Assembly (NCBI GenBank): GCA_027186245.1
Contig: CP114490.1
Coordinates: forward strand, 8,564,501 to 8,628,500
Source of the DNA: Coriaria nepalensis
Lineage: Eukaryota > Streptophyta > Magnoliopsida > Cucurbitales > Coriariaceae
Length of the DNA: 64,000 nt
Direction of reading: 5' to 3'
Below, in pieces: positions 33,841 to 45,640 of this stretch (position 1 is its first letter; each line of letters starts with the position of its first letter). The position numbers and the translations under genes were made by a program. Under the pieces are notes generated by a model. That model worked only from the letters and a program-made list of their open reading frames with translations. It did no database searches and had not been told where the DNA came from.

Positions 33841-34235
33841 CAAGTTCTGAATCTCAGAGACTTCGAGCTCTCTATTCTTTGATCTCAATGCTTGATAGAT
33901 CTTGAACGTACCCATCGACCATTGTGATGAGATATCAGAGAATTTGGTCTCTATTATCAATGTTGGATGCCTAATGGGTTAGTCTCATTAGAACCCTCGG
34001 GCATCGAGCACAGGTAATAGATACCCAATTCTTTACTCTCTCATCTTGATGCTAGATAGGTTCGTTCATAACCCATCAAGATGAGAGATCAGAGACTGCT
34101 AGTTCTTTGTCATTAATGCTCAATGGGTACTTTCAAGCCCCATCGAGCATCGAGATTAAAGGGATCAGAGACTTGAAAGTCTATGATTAAATTGATCCCG
34201 ATGGGTTTGAACGACTAGAACCCTTGAGCCATCAA
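33841..34235. repeat. Second array of palindromic GATGGGT/CCCATCGA units
   Basis: Diverged units contain inverted repeats such as ATGCTCAATGGG (34116-34127) with CCCATCGAGCAT (34139-34150), 11 of 12 paired over an 11-base loop. A similar pair lies around 34052-34085 (CATCTTGATG and CATCAAGATG). Units are linked by GAGATCAGAGACT-like spacers. Layout and core motif resemble the array at 18071-18445. Confidence 0.75.
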
Positions 34236-34299
34236 GCATCAGTGCTTTAGTTTAAATTTGAAATATCTTTGATTGTCTATATAATCTTTATTTTGGATT

Positions 34300-37192
34300 G
34301 TGTTTTGTTTATTTCACAATAAATAAGTTGCAATTCGTCATGAACTTAGACTCATCCTTCAAGAAGATGATGTATGCAAAGCTCGCATTTCTATGATAAC
34401 TAAGTAGGAAGTGGTGGTTATTGAAATCAAGAAAAATCTCACTGCACGACAGTTGGAGATGTTTAAGAGTAACTGCTTGGGATACTTCCTTTACAGTGAA
34501 TGTCCCTTTGAAGAACTTCGGCCAAGTTGTTAACTATTATATTGTTCGATGAGTGGACTGCATGAAGAATAATGAACTATAGTTTATTGTCTAAGCGAAG
34601 CCCATATGGTTCAGTATGAGTGAGTGGGCTTTGGTAACGAGGTTCAAGTGTCATGCTTATCCATCCGACTCGATGGCTGGTCGGTTAACGAAAGATGACC
34701 GACTGTTTAAGAAGTATCTTGGTGGGAAAGTTGTCTAAGCTTCAGAGCTAGCAAAGAGGTTCACGAGGGACGAATGGAGTAATAAAGATGATGATATTGT
34801 GAAAATTGCTCTTATATACTCTTCGAGGTAGTTTTGTGTTCTCAAGAGAGGAAGATTAATATTTAGCCCTCTATCTTCACCATAGAAAATAACTTGGTCA
34901 GGTTCAACTACTACCCTTATGGGGGAGTTTTTTTTAACATACAAAAAGAAAGATACATTGGTGAAGGCAGCTATAAATTGAGCACGGGTGACTGAGTAGG
35001 TTGAAGCATACATTTGTATAGGTTTTTTGCTTGGTTTACAGATTACTTTTTTTAGAAATATTGATTTATTATTTGTGATTTAAATTTGATTTTTGATTTA
35101 GCTATCTTATGAATTAATTCAGTTTCTCGAATTTCATGCTGGACTACAACCGAACTGTATTCTTATGCCCTGGGATTTGAATTGGAAATCAAGGAGTCTC
35201 CAATGTCACATGTTCAAGTTGATGAGCGATAGGCATCGAAGGGGTAAGTATCATTCATTCATTAATTAATATATTTTATTCCTTCATTTTGGAAAATGTG
35301 ATTTAAAGGTATTTGCTTTTACAGGTTGTCATCTGTGGAATATTAAAACCAATCAAGGACAAAGAAGAATATAAATATATATAGGTGCTGAAACATTTTT
35401 TTAATGGGGAAGACGAAGTTGTGGAGCAGTTTACGAGGGAATTGGGGGAGGCTGAAGTAGAAGAAAAATATTGTTAGAAGGGGAAGAAGAGAAAGTAGAA
35501 GAGAATGATGATATGGAGACTATGAGATGAGGTCGTTCATTGAGAATCTCATTTCTACTTCCGAGTAAAGGATGATGGAAACTACGACAAAGATGTTAGG
35601 AGAGCTAAATAAAAAGTTGGGAGATATGGGGAGGACACTAAAGGAGAAAAAATAGGCGATGGGTACTACGTTGGGTTCGACATCATATTCGCTGCCATCT
35701 GCCACATCCCCTATATTACAGTGCCCCCAACCATCTCCACCACATCCTAGGTCCGATGTACAGAAATCAGCACCGCTACCATAGCCCACCACATCTGGTG
35801 TCAGGATTTCATCAAAGGCACCCATTGAACCAAAGCCTCGTACATTATTGACCTTTGTGTGACATGCTACATTGGCTTCCCCTACGTCAAGAACTAAGTT
35901 AGTCGATGTACGACAATGTAAATCGGCCATTGGATCCCCTTCCATCATTGGAGTCAGTAATTGAGGAGAAGATAACGGTTCGGGTCCTCTTGGTGTACCA
36001 AGAAGATGATGTAGAGTCATATGTGACTTTACTCATAGTAGTGCATGAGGACAGACTGGGTATGAGGATGAATTTTCATGCTATGGCCGTGGCATCTCCT
36101 TTCATATTGGTCGACCATAAATGAAAATATAAGAAGAAAGTAGGATTAAAGGTAGATCCATTTCTTCTTGTAAATCTGCACAACTAAGGAGTGATGACTC
36201 AATGGCTCAACACCGCAACAGGCCCATAAGTATTCATTTCCTTAGTGTACTTCATTTAATGTTGTTAACTTCAAGCTAATAACTATATTTATATTCATTT
36301 TCTATAACAAGACTAATGTCATATGTTTTCAGGCCCATAAATACCGACAATATTTTTTTGAAAGGATAATTAGACATCGGAGTAGCTGAACAGTTTCATA
36401 AGTCATTGCAAACCCTTAATTGATATACTAAATTTCTATTTTCCCTATATTTGGTTGCATAACGTCGATGAGTTTATATTTTTGCTTCATATGAGAATGA
36501 AGAAATTCAAAGACATGCTTGATCAATCTATTATTTTCATTGATAAGGTGTTCCCTCAAAACGTGAAATTTTACCGGGAGTCTACTTTTAAGAAGATAAG
36601 GATAGAAAAAAGGGCAAGTCATGTATTTTGTGAGTGGATATTAATTTGAAATTATGCAGATCGGCAGCGTTAGATTTTGATACATAGATCAACTTTACAT
36701 TCCATTCAACTATGGGGATGCACATTGGTGTGCATTGATTGTTGATATACCAAAGAAGAAAATCTTCATCATGCATAATCTGTTGAGGAATATGATTTAT
36801 AAGAGGAAGATTCGAACAAAGCTAAATTAAATGTGAGTAATGCTCTCATTCCCATTGAGGACTATAAGGGATGATTGAAGCCTTGATCCATTTGAGGTCG
36901 TGGTGGTCCGTGGGTTGAATAAGAATATGTTAGAATACTTGGGGGATTATAGGGTATGCATGCTGAAGTTCTTAGAGTTTCATTATGCATGACTCGATCT
37001 CATACTTGTGAAGGATTCGCATCCTTCTATTATGCATACCCTATATGGTGTTCTTTCATTAGCAGATTGCTTGGGTATAAAATCTTATGTCTGAATATTG
37101 TGAATGATCGAGATGAAATCTATTACTTTTCTATTAAGGAGAAAAATCCTATACTAATTATATTCTTTAATGCAAAGAAATATTTTGTAAAG
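34300..37192 (+). pseudogene. DUF1985 and Ulp1-like protease gene, degenerate
   Basis: From about 34340, plus-strand frames read a DUF1985-like N-terminal domain: DSSFKKMMYAKLAFL, LTARQLEMFKSNCLGYFLYSE, then PYGSV and similar pieces across stops and shifts. The middle (35400-36120) is acidic and low-complexity on the plus strand. 36455-36649 (DEFIFLLHMRMKKFKDMLDQ) leads into a Ulp1-like core: QLYIPFNYGDAHWCALIVD (about 36680-36745) with the catalytic His in HW, then KKKIFIMHN. The later part (36890-37190) has many stops. DUF1985 joined to a C48 peptidase is a known plant transposon-borne architecture. The carrier could be a MULE or the adjoining CACTA element. Confidence 0.6.
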
Positions 37193-37224
37193 TAGTAATG
37201 TATGAAATGAATTTTTGTAAATAA

Positions 37225-37860
37225 ATATATAATTAGTGCGATTAGTGGGGCGGAAATTATACCACAAACATATGAATGTACCACTAAAGAATATTTAGTG
37301 GTAAAACTTAGCGATACAAAGTTTACCCACAAATGACAGACTAATAAATGATTTATAGCGGTAAATATCCTGCACCAGAAAAAAAAAATTTCCTTCCCAA
37401 TATGTTACTAGGATAATTGTCCAGCTAATATTAGGGTTGGTTCTTGGTATGTTTTGCCAGTGACTTGTGCCGCTAAACATCGGGTCGGATCTTGGCATGT
37501 TATACATTTGGGTCTTGGTCCTTGGTGCCATTGTATTGTACGGCTATATAGCGGGTCGGATCTTTGTAATCTTGGTTCATATTGTAGTTCATTTTGCCAC
37601 TAAGTTTTGCCTCGAATTTTTTGCCATGACATGGTGCTACAAATATTTACCGCTAGGTGTAATGCTAGATTATACCGTTAATTTGTACCTCTAATTGTTA
37701 CATTGTCTTGATATGTTGATTTGTGCCACCATTGTATAGCGCTAGCATGATTCTGCTACCATGCTGATTTGAGCCATCATCGTATACTGCTAACTTGATT
37801 CTGCCGACGTGATGATTGTGGTGATGATTCTGCCGCTATTGTTGAGCATTTTTTATTTTA
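37225..37860. repeat. Subterminal-like repeats of the CACTA element
   Basis: Short motifs recur in both orientations: TAGCGGTAAA, TACCGCTA, TTTAGTGGTAAA, RTGCCGCTA and GCGGGTCGGATCTT (twice: CATCGGGTCGGATCTT near 37487 and TAGCGGGTCGGATCTT near 37549). CCACTAAAGAATATTTAGTGG (37270-37290) is a palindrome. Clusters like this mark the transposase-binding ends of CACTA elements. Confidence 0.55.
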
Positions 37861-38714
37861 TAATTTTTATATATTAATGCCATACAGTATGAGATAGTTT
37901 TGTAAATAAACCAATCAATAAAAATATTACCAAAATAATAGAAGCCATAAATACTATATACTCCAAAATAATGTACAATAATAAGTTAAAGTTCTCCATG
38001 TTCCAAGAAAAAAAAAAGTACTCCATAAAATAAATAACTCCATGTTCCATACTACCAACTAACAGCACCAACAATTTAAACAACACCAAAACACCAGAAG
38101 TTTAAACAAGTACCATTGAGACATACATACTACCCTTTATATAACCAATTATCACCATCGAGATAGAGTTACCATTCCCTAGTTTGGACATCATTACTTA
38201 TATCGTCACCTATAAAAAATCAAAAACCAATAAGGAAATAGTCAGCATCATCTCATTCTGACTATGCAAGTAGACCACACCATAATCAGTGAGTAATACA
38301 ATTAAACAACATGTTATAATCAATGAGTATGCTACTTGCCATTTTTGAAAAGCACGTGAATATATTTCATTGATTAGCCAACATTTAAGGTCTTTCAATC
38401 CTATTTTGCTTAACTAAGTAAGACTTAAAGTATAAGACTTAACTTCAAAATTAGTGACTAACAAAACATTATGTGATATATTTGAAAGCAGGTCAATAAT
38501 CACTAAGTATAAGTATATGTACCACGATTCAGTGATTGAAAACCTTAACTCCCTACTAAAGATCTCCTTTAAGCTTAAGGAGAATCAACATGATGTCTTA
38601 AATAATCCAATGGCACATCTTGTCCCTTAACCAAAATTCATTGTTCGTGTGAGTAAATATCTCAAAGTACAATTCATTAAAGGAAGTAATAAAGTTGAAA
38701 AGGGAGAACGTTAC
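37861..38714. other. Non-coding part of CACTA element
   Basis: AT-rich, with an imperfect A-run and duplicated phrases (ACTCCATGTTCCA-type, 37993-38050). No coding seen. Confidence 0.4.
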
Positions 38715-40915
38715 CTCTCCTTGTTAATGCTCCATCATAGATTGCGTGGTGGTTCTCATATGTTGAATTTCAGACTTTAGTTCAGTCATTTCGATGGCTT
38801 GAGAACATACCGCATCCTTCAATCGAGAAATCTCGGAATTGGCTTCTACACTTCCCTCACTACCCAACTGACTTGATGAACTGATTATCCTAGCCTGGTT
38901 TCAAATCTTGCAACCAACACCTCTGATCCTTCCACTTGGATCAGCACTGTACAAATCAGTGGGCGACCAAATAATGTCACCTAGTGCTACCGAATCTTAC
39001 AATTCACTCGAAGCTGAAGTTTGATTCATGATCCTTTCTATTTCCACCTAAGAAAATCCATATTATGTAGACAACAAACTATGATCGGAAAATTAAATCA
39101 TTGAATTGTACTTGGATGTCTTACACATGCACATTCTATTGCTTCATTTACGAATAATTGTCCATTCTTCCGCTTACATGATGCAACAAAGTGGTTTGCT
39201 CTTAATGTCGCTTTACCCGTAGCTTGTTGCTGCAAAAGAAATAGGTAGACTATAATGAAGCAATTCACAATACACATTCAACAATAATAAAAAAAAAACA
39301 TAAATAACATAAACATAAATAACATATAAACGAATAATCAACCGGTTTATCTAAGTTTGATTTTAATTTAATCTCCATACTATTTTCCATATAAAAATTA
39401 AAAAATGTATCACAAAAATAGTATCTTGATGAGTAACTGTGTGCTTTGCTAGACGGCAGTTCTTGGTTTTCCCGGCAATCCTGCAATTCACAATTCACAA
39501 CTTTCATTAAGATAGCCACGTTGATCACCAAGCATAATATTTAAGAAAATTTACAAGTCCCATAGCTAGTTTTGGGAGGCTCTTCAACCCGCTGGCATAT
39601 AGAATAGTCTTATTCATGCGCCTTGCTTGGCACTTCTCTCGATCCTCCTAACAACATAACATGAGAAAAGAGTTATTATTATTTTTTTGAACAAAGTTAT
39701 ATTGCAATAAGTATTTTATTTTGAGTACAAACCTTAGCTTTGTCTGTGTACCACTATCCACAAGTCGAGCAAACTGACCCGTGTCTACGTCGTCAGGTGC
39801 TTGTTGAGCAACCTCCGCTGCCGTCTTATCAGTTTTGAAGAATTTTTGTTTGAGACGACCCTTATGCTCTCTGAAGAGTACACTTAACTTGTTCATAATG
39901 AATCTCTTTACCAAGTTGTAATGATTAGTATCTTACGGCAATACAAACTTGTCCTACAAATAACAATAAAAAATAAATTAGACCTTAGTATGTCCCCATG
40001 CTTCTTCCCTTTTCGGATTCAAACTCGCATCCTGCCATGCAAGGTCTATTGGGAAAAAGTTATGGACTCTTGCTATTGTCCCCAGAATCGGACCATTGCA
40101 TTCCCTCCATCGTCGGCAGGAACCCCATTGTTATTATAAGTTACCTTGACTTTCTCCCCAGACCTCATAGTCCATAGTTTAGTTGCAAGAATTCTTGTCC
40201 GAGACACTTCGTGACTATCAGGATCTACCATTAGTTTGAGCGCACACGCATTTTAGTCTATATTTTAAGTAACATTATATATGAAAAGAATAGTAGCTCA
40301 CTTACACACAATAACGATAGTACTGGAACTTGATTTATTTGACTGTCGAACATTTTACAGATTAGTTTCCTGATCAATTGTCTGTACTATCTCTTGGTCT
40401 TCCTCAGAATCGGATAAAAGGTTACGAGAACTGTTTGCTACAACATCTTGCAAATCTGTTTGTTCCGAATCTGTTCGAGCATTAGAGTGTGTTGGGAGGC
40501 GTGGTGGCACAGCAGGTGCTATCGGATCTATTCGCGCATTCGAGTGTCTTGTTAGGCGTGGTGGCACAAAAGGTGGTAACCCCAAATTTGTTGGAGCATT
40601 AGAGTGTGTTGGAAGGCTTGGTGGCATGTTAGGTGCTATCGAATCTGTTCGACCATTCAAGTATCTTGTTAGGCGTGGGGGCATGGCAGGTGGTAACCTC
40701 AAATATGTTGGAGTATTATAGTGTGTCGGAAGGCGCGGTGGCACAGCAGGTGCTACCGAATCTGTTTGAGCATTCGAGTGTCTTGTTAGGTGTGGTGGCA
40801 CGGCAGGTGGTAATCCCGAATCTGTTGGAGCATTAGATTGTGTTGGAATGCTTGGTGGCACAACAGCTGGTATCGAATCTATTGGCACATTAGATTATGT
40901 TGGAAGGCATGGTGG
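38715..40915 (-). pseudogene. Transposase_24 (En/Spm TNPA-like) protein, degenerate
   Basis: Order on the minus strand. 40888-40355 is a proline-rich N-terminal repeat region, then acidic (SDSEEDQEIVQTID). 40260-40080 reads RTRILATKLWTMRSGEKVKV and GVPADDGGNAM, the conserved start of the Transposase_24 domain. 39914-39735 reads MNKLSVLFREHKGRLKQKFF. Then come RRMNKTILYASG (39640-39590), LPSSKAHSYSSRYYF (39460-39405), TGKATLRANHFVASCKRKNG (39215-39160) and a coiled-coil-like end (SEISRLKDAVCSQAIEMTEL, 38830-38770). Intron-like gaps separate the pieces; several stops are present. Confidence 0.75.
40466..40915 (-). repeat. Proline-rich coding minisatellite
   Basis: About eight units of 60-66 bp encode variations on PAVPPRLPTHSNARTDS and PPRLTRHSNA, alternating in two types (LPTHSN and LTRHSN), so the higher-order period is about 129 bp. 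Confidence 0.9.
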
Positions 40916-43243
40916 TACGACTAGTGGTAAGGATCGTTTCACCGGTGGTTCAGGTGTTGGAGGGCAACCTCTTATCGGGAAGACTTACGTATGGCCATGC
41001 TTAATTTATAACCTAAAGAAAAGAAAAAAAAAATATTCTTATAAAGTTCAATCATCCAACAACAAAAAACCCTTAAGCATATCTAAAAACTTGGACTATA
41101 AAATTGGATTTCTACCTTAAACTTGCACTATAAACAATTTCATTCAACATTGACTCTTTATTCTATCATCCACTTGTAGAAAATTTACTCCACTTATGGA
41201 TTACATTGTAACATATGACAAGTAAGAGATCAACCGAAACAGAGAAGAAACTAACAACCATAGACAATAGTTAAGGAAATAAACTAACATGAAAACGTGT
41301 GAATCAATCACTAGATACCAGTTTCATTTTAAGTTAATCAATGTAAGCTGAACCTACCACTTAATTGCCTTAAAACCCAGAAAAAACCAGGCTCAGTTGC
41401 AAATAGAAAACAGTGACAACAGGTTTCTTCCTAACACCCTATTCTCACAGATCTTCACCAAAAAAACAGTTGTTATTCTACTTCCAAAAAAAAAAAAGAA
41501 AAAAAAGAAATGAAGCAAAAAGAAAATTACCAAGAGAAAATTGAGATTCAAAAATTATTCAGTAGTACCGAACTGTTTGTGCTTCTCCACAATCATGTAC
41601 AGCTAGCGAATGGGTTAGAGAGATGGAAGGGTTAAAGAGATGAGAGGGAGGGTTTGCATCTGGAGAAAACAAGAATCGCAAGTGGAACCCCTAAATCACG
41701 AGTCGCAGAACCAGAAAATGAGAGAATGAAATAATATTTTCCTTGTTTAACTCTTCGTTTTTAATATAGCAGGTGAATATATCATTAGAGATGCAAGTGT
41801 ATGATTATAATTATAGAAGTAATCAAGTTCCAGTATCATAATTATATTCGTCATGCAACTTAATTACTTGTATGATTACTTATTTGAAGTTCTATACGAT
41901 TAATCAAGTTGCATAATCATAATCATGATTAGTAATATATTATGTCATAAAGATCACGTAACTTGATCACTTATCTAAAATCATAATCATAAGTTCGAAT
42001 TAGAGATGCAAATGCATGATTATGATTATATGATTAATCAAGTTGCATAGTAACATAATCATATTCATCATGCAACTTGATTACTTATATGAAGTCATAA
42101 TGATCATGTAACTTGATCACTTATATGTAAACGAATCAAAAATGCAATTTGTTTCTTCCATTTAAAACTACGGATAAAAAACATAGCTTGTTTTGTTGGT
42201 TAAAAAACAGAGCTTGTTTCTTCTTTCTAAGACACTTGTTCAAAATCACTTATTCCCCTGCTTTCTAATTCCTAAAAAATGGCTGGAAAACAGATGTAAA
42301 ATGGCGATTAAACAGGGTAATAATAACTTGCTTTCTTCATTGAATGCTGGAAATGGCATGCATTGAAAGCAAACCATCCAAAAAAAAAAAAAAAGACTGC
42401 ATTGAAGACGAATTAAACTTGAATAACAAATGAATCTATTGTTGGTTTACAACACAAAAAAATAGAGTTGTCTTCAAGCCAAAAAACAGAATTAGTCTTC
42501 AAGCATATGACCATGCTCCCTCAGATGATCTGCTCCCTCAAAACAGAGCTGTCTCATCCACATTTTTCTTCATTTACTGGACAAATCTCTTATATCTTTC
42601 CAATAAGTACCTGTCAAACATAACATACAGATCTCTTAGATATTGCCACCACAAACCTGTCAAAAAGAACATACATATATTGCTAATCAGAGTCCGGTGG
42701 CAGAATCCAGAATCCAGAATACATATATATATATTGTGACCTGTTAGAGAGAAAATTCAAAAGAATCAGATGCTTGAAGAAAGATGAGATCCGACTTATT
42801 ATTAAACAATATAAATAGTACAAAGCAACCCCTCTCTCCTTCCTTCATTCCTTCCTTCCTTCCTTCTTCTTCTTCTTCTATTATTAGTTTTTTGATCTGT
42901 AACTTTCTGCTTGGGATTATGCTAAAGAGCTTTTAATATTGAGATGTGAAGAGGAGAGGAGAAACGGGGGGAGAGGGGAGGGAGTTCTTTCCTTTACTTT
43001 TCTCCAAGACCTTTTAGGGTCTTAGTTGCCCTAAAAATGGCAGACATTACATTAAATGCAAAAGCTTAGTTATATAAAGATAATAAAATTTACTCATTCA
43101 TCCTTAAACACAACTCGCAGAACCTTTTTTTTTTTTCTTAATGTTACCTGACACATTGTGAGGTTTTCTGAAAACAAAAATTTGTATGTTTGAGTGACAG
43201 GTGTTGAGCTCTACGAGCTAACTAATTTCTTATCCGAATGTTG
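40916..43243. other. CACTA internal non-coding region with palindromic and simple repeats
   Basis: 41760-42140 contains many short direct and inverted copies of ATGATTATGATTA, TCAAGTTGCATAATCATAAT and CATGTAACTTGATCACTTAT, which can pair with each other. A CTTCC/CTT microsatellite lies at 42838-42879. A GA-rich block follows at 42944-42985. No gene seen. Confidence 0.55.
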
Positions 43244-43310
43244 GTATAAGCACCTTTCTTCTTAAGTATAAGCACCTTTCTTCTTAAGTATAAGCACCTT
43301 CCTTCCTTGA
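43244..43310. repeat. 22-bp tandem repeat
   Basis: Three copies of GTATAAGCACCTTTCTTCTTAA, the last diverged (CCTTCCTTCC), at the 3' end of the TNPD pseudogene. Confidence 0.9.
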
Positions 43311-45632
43311 ATGTTGTCTATGCCAGTTGGGTTTTTGAGTAAACTCCATGAGCCAACGATTTTCATCAAATCTGATGGGAATATTCTCATAGTACTCATC
43401 ATCTTCATCATGCTCCATGTTTGAAAGGCCCAAATTGTACAAATCGTATTGCTTCATTGTCATCACACCCAGAAAATTAGGGGTTCCCTCATCCGCAACA
43501 TAGTATACTTGGTTGACCTGAGAAGGTAATACGAATGGGTCACATCTTTTAGCCGTACTCCAGTATGTATAAGTTGTGAGAAATCAACAGAACTAACTCC
43601 GAACTCATCAATTTTACATCGCCTTGGGGTATGAACCCAATCACATTCAAACAATATGAATTGCTGTAATTTATCTCCAAAATTCTTTTGATTCGACCAT
43701 AGTTAGTTATGCTGCTGGCTTCGTTAACACTTAAACCTGAATTTTGTGTTTTCTTTCAAGTGTCAGACTCTTTACTATGATATATAGCTCCATTAAATAT
43801 AAATCGATCATAATGTACCACAGTTCTTAATGGGACCAATAGCAAGCCATTTTAGTCTCTTAGGCATTTCGGCATTTTCCACATCATCCATCTGGTCAAC
43901 CTATAAATCGTCATATTTGCTATCAAATCTCAATACAATTTTGCAACTAAAAGTTCGACTTTTAAATAAGAAAAATTACATATTCGTGAAAACAGTTGAC
44001 AAAGCCGTCACTATGCTTTCTGATCACATATGACTCAGCTTTGTTGAACATTCCCATCATCCATTCTCAATATTGATTTATGCATCCTGTTGATAACAAA
44101 AAAAATCTGTAAATGCACAGTAATCGCAACTCACTACATACTAATCACTACAATTTAGCCAATATATAGTACTTACTCTTGATAAGGTATTGTATCTGGA
44201 AGATTAAGTAATATGTATCTATGTGCTTGCGACCACGTTTTGTGAGGAAGTTGGATACTTCTTGACTTTCCCTTAGTTTCATCAACATGTTTAGGAAGAT
44301 TATTGAATTTTGTTTCGATACTCTAAATAACGAGCACAACAAGTCAAGCATTCTTCTGCTAAGAATCCTTTTGCAATTGACCTTTCTGGAGCTGCCTTGT
44401 TACGCACAAAAGGCTTAAGATGATGTAAGTTCCTGTAATGTCAATTAATTTAGTTATTTTCATCGAAACATAGATTCATAAACTTGATAGTAACTAGACA
44501 TGAATTACCTCTCAAATGGATACATCCACCTATACTGTACTGGTTCTCCCAACCTGCATTCTGCAGCTAAGTGCACGAGACTGTGAACTTGTATGGGACA
44601 AAACGAGAATGGAAATAGTTTCTCTAACTTGCACAATAAATAAGGAGAATTGCTCTCAATATCTTGTAACTCACTCTTTCTTATAGACTTTGAACAAATC
44701 TTCCAAAAGAAACAAGATAAACGAATCAATGTTCCCACAACCTCTGGCAATGACCCCTGAAGTGCAATTGGCATAATTCGTTGCAGCAACATATGGCAAT
44801 CATCGCTTTTATTCCTATAATCTTCTTTTTCTTAGCACTTGTAGAACTACTACGATTTGATGCTAATCCATCCGGAAATCTAACATTTTTCAAAACCTTC
44901 AAAAAGGCCACTTTTTTGCTATTAGTCATCTCAAAACAAGCATATGACATAATTGTATGTATTGCAGATATCTTCCTTGGATGAAGGTCTTTACGAATAC
45001 CCATACATTTAAGATCTGCTCAAGCTGCAGAGTTATCATTTGACTTGTCCTTCACCCCTAAGATAGTATTCATAATATTATCAACTATATTCTTCTCAAT
45101 ATGTATTACATCAAAATTGTGCCACAACAAATGAATTTTCCAATAAGGTAACCAAGAGAATATGTTGCAAGTCAAGTTCACCTTTCACACTCTCCAAAAA
45201 CATCCTTCACTCCAGTTGTTTGATGCCTTACAGGTGGGGGTTGATAATCTACAGTGCCATCAAAATATTCAATATCCCCTATAGGTCTCACTCTGGTTCA
45301 AGAACCTTCGATGTTCCCCAATAGCTTATTTTTCACCCGTGTTTCCAAAATATGTGTCTAGTATTCTCCATAAAATAAGGATAGGCATACTCTCCCTTCA
45401 TACTCCATCCGGATAAATCACCGTAAGCGGGAAAATCATTAACTGTCCATATCAAAGCTACTTTTAAGTTACAAGTCTCCTTGGAGGATATATCATAAGT
45501 CTCCACACCATAATTCCAAAGGTCATGTAATTCAAAAACTAAAGGCCCAAGAAAGATGTTTATCTTAAGAAAAGGTGATGATGGACCTGGAATAATTAAT
45601 GACAACATGATATATTGTTGCTTCATGCACAT
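43284..45632 (-). pseudogene. TNPD-type CACTA transposase, N-terminally truncated
   Basis: On the minus strand, 45632-45333 encodes a piece of the transposase core: QYIMLSLIIPGPSSP, ALIWTVNDFPAYGDLSGWSM. Then comes the DUF4218 region: 45004-44726 (MGIRKDLHPRKISAIH) and 44792-44505 (LCKLEKLFPFSFCPIQVHSL, VQYRWMYPFER). Last is the DUF4216-like C-terminal part: 43654-43463 (FECDWVHTPRRCKIDEFG) and 43466-43284. Stops and shifts separate the pieces, and the protein start upstream of 45640 is missing. The order matches plant En/Spm TNPD proteins. Confidence 0.85.
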
Positions 45633-45640
45633 CTAAGGAG

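Larger units (their letters stand above)
37225..45640 (-). mobile_element. CACTA (En/Spm) element, degenerate
   Basis: Reading on the minus strand, a TNPD-type transposase (45632-43284) is followed by a Transposase_24 gene (40915-38715) and a region of short subterminal-like repeats (37860-37225). That is the usual order of a plant CACTA element. The right end is cut just upstream of the surviving TNPD part (about 45640), and no CACTA terminal repeats were found, so the limits are estimates. Confidence 0.75.

Noticed and set aside
34735..35013. Minus-strand frame of 92 codons
   Set aside because: The plus strand carries the degraded DUF1985-type gene here; the minus frame looks like a shadow.
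35520..36020. Minus-strand frame of 166 codons
   Set aside because: It is the longest frame in this part but has no recognised motif, and it lies within the low-complexity middle of the plus-strand Ulp1-like relic, so I treat it as a shadow.
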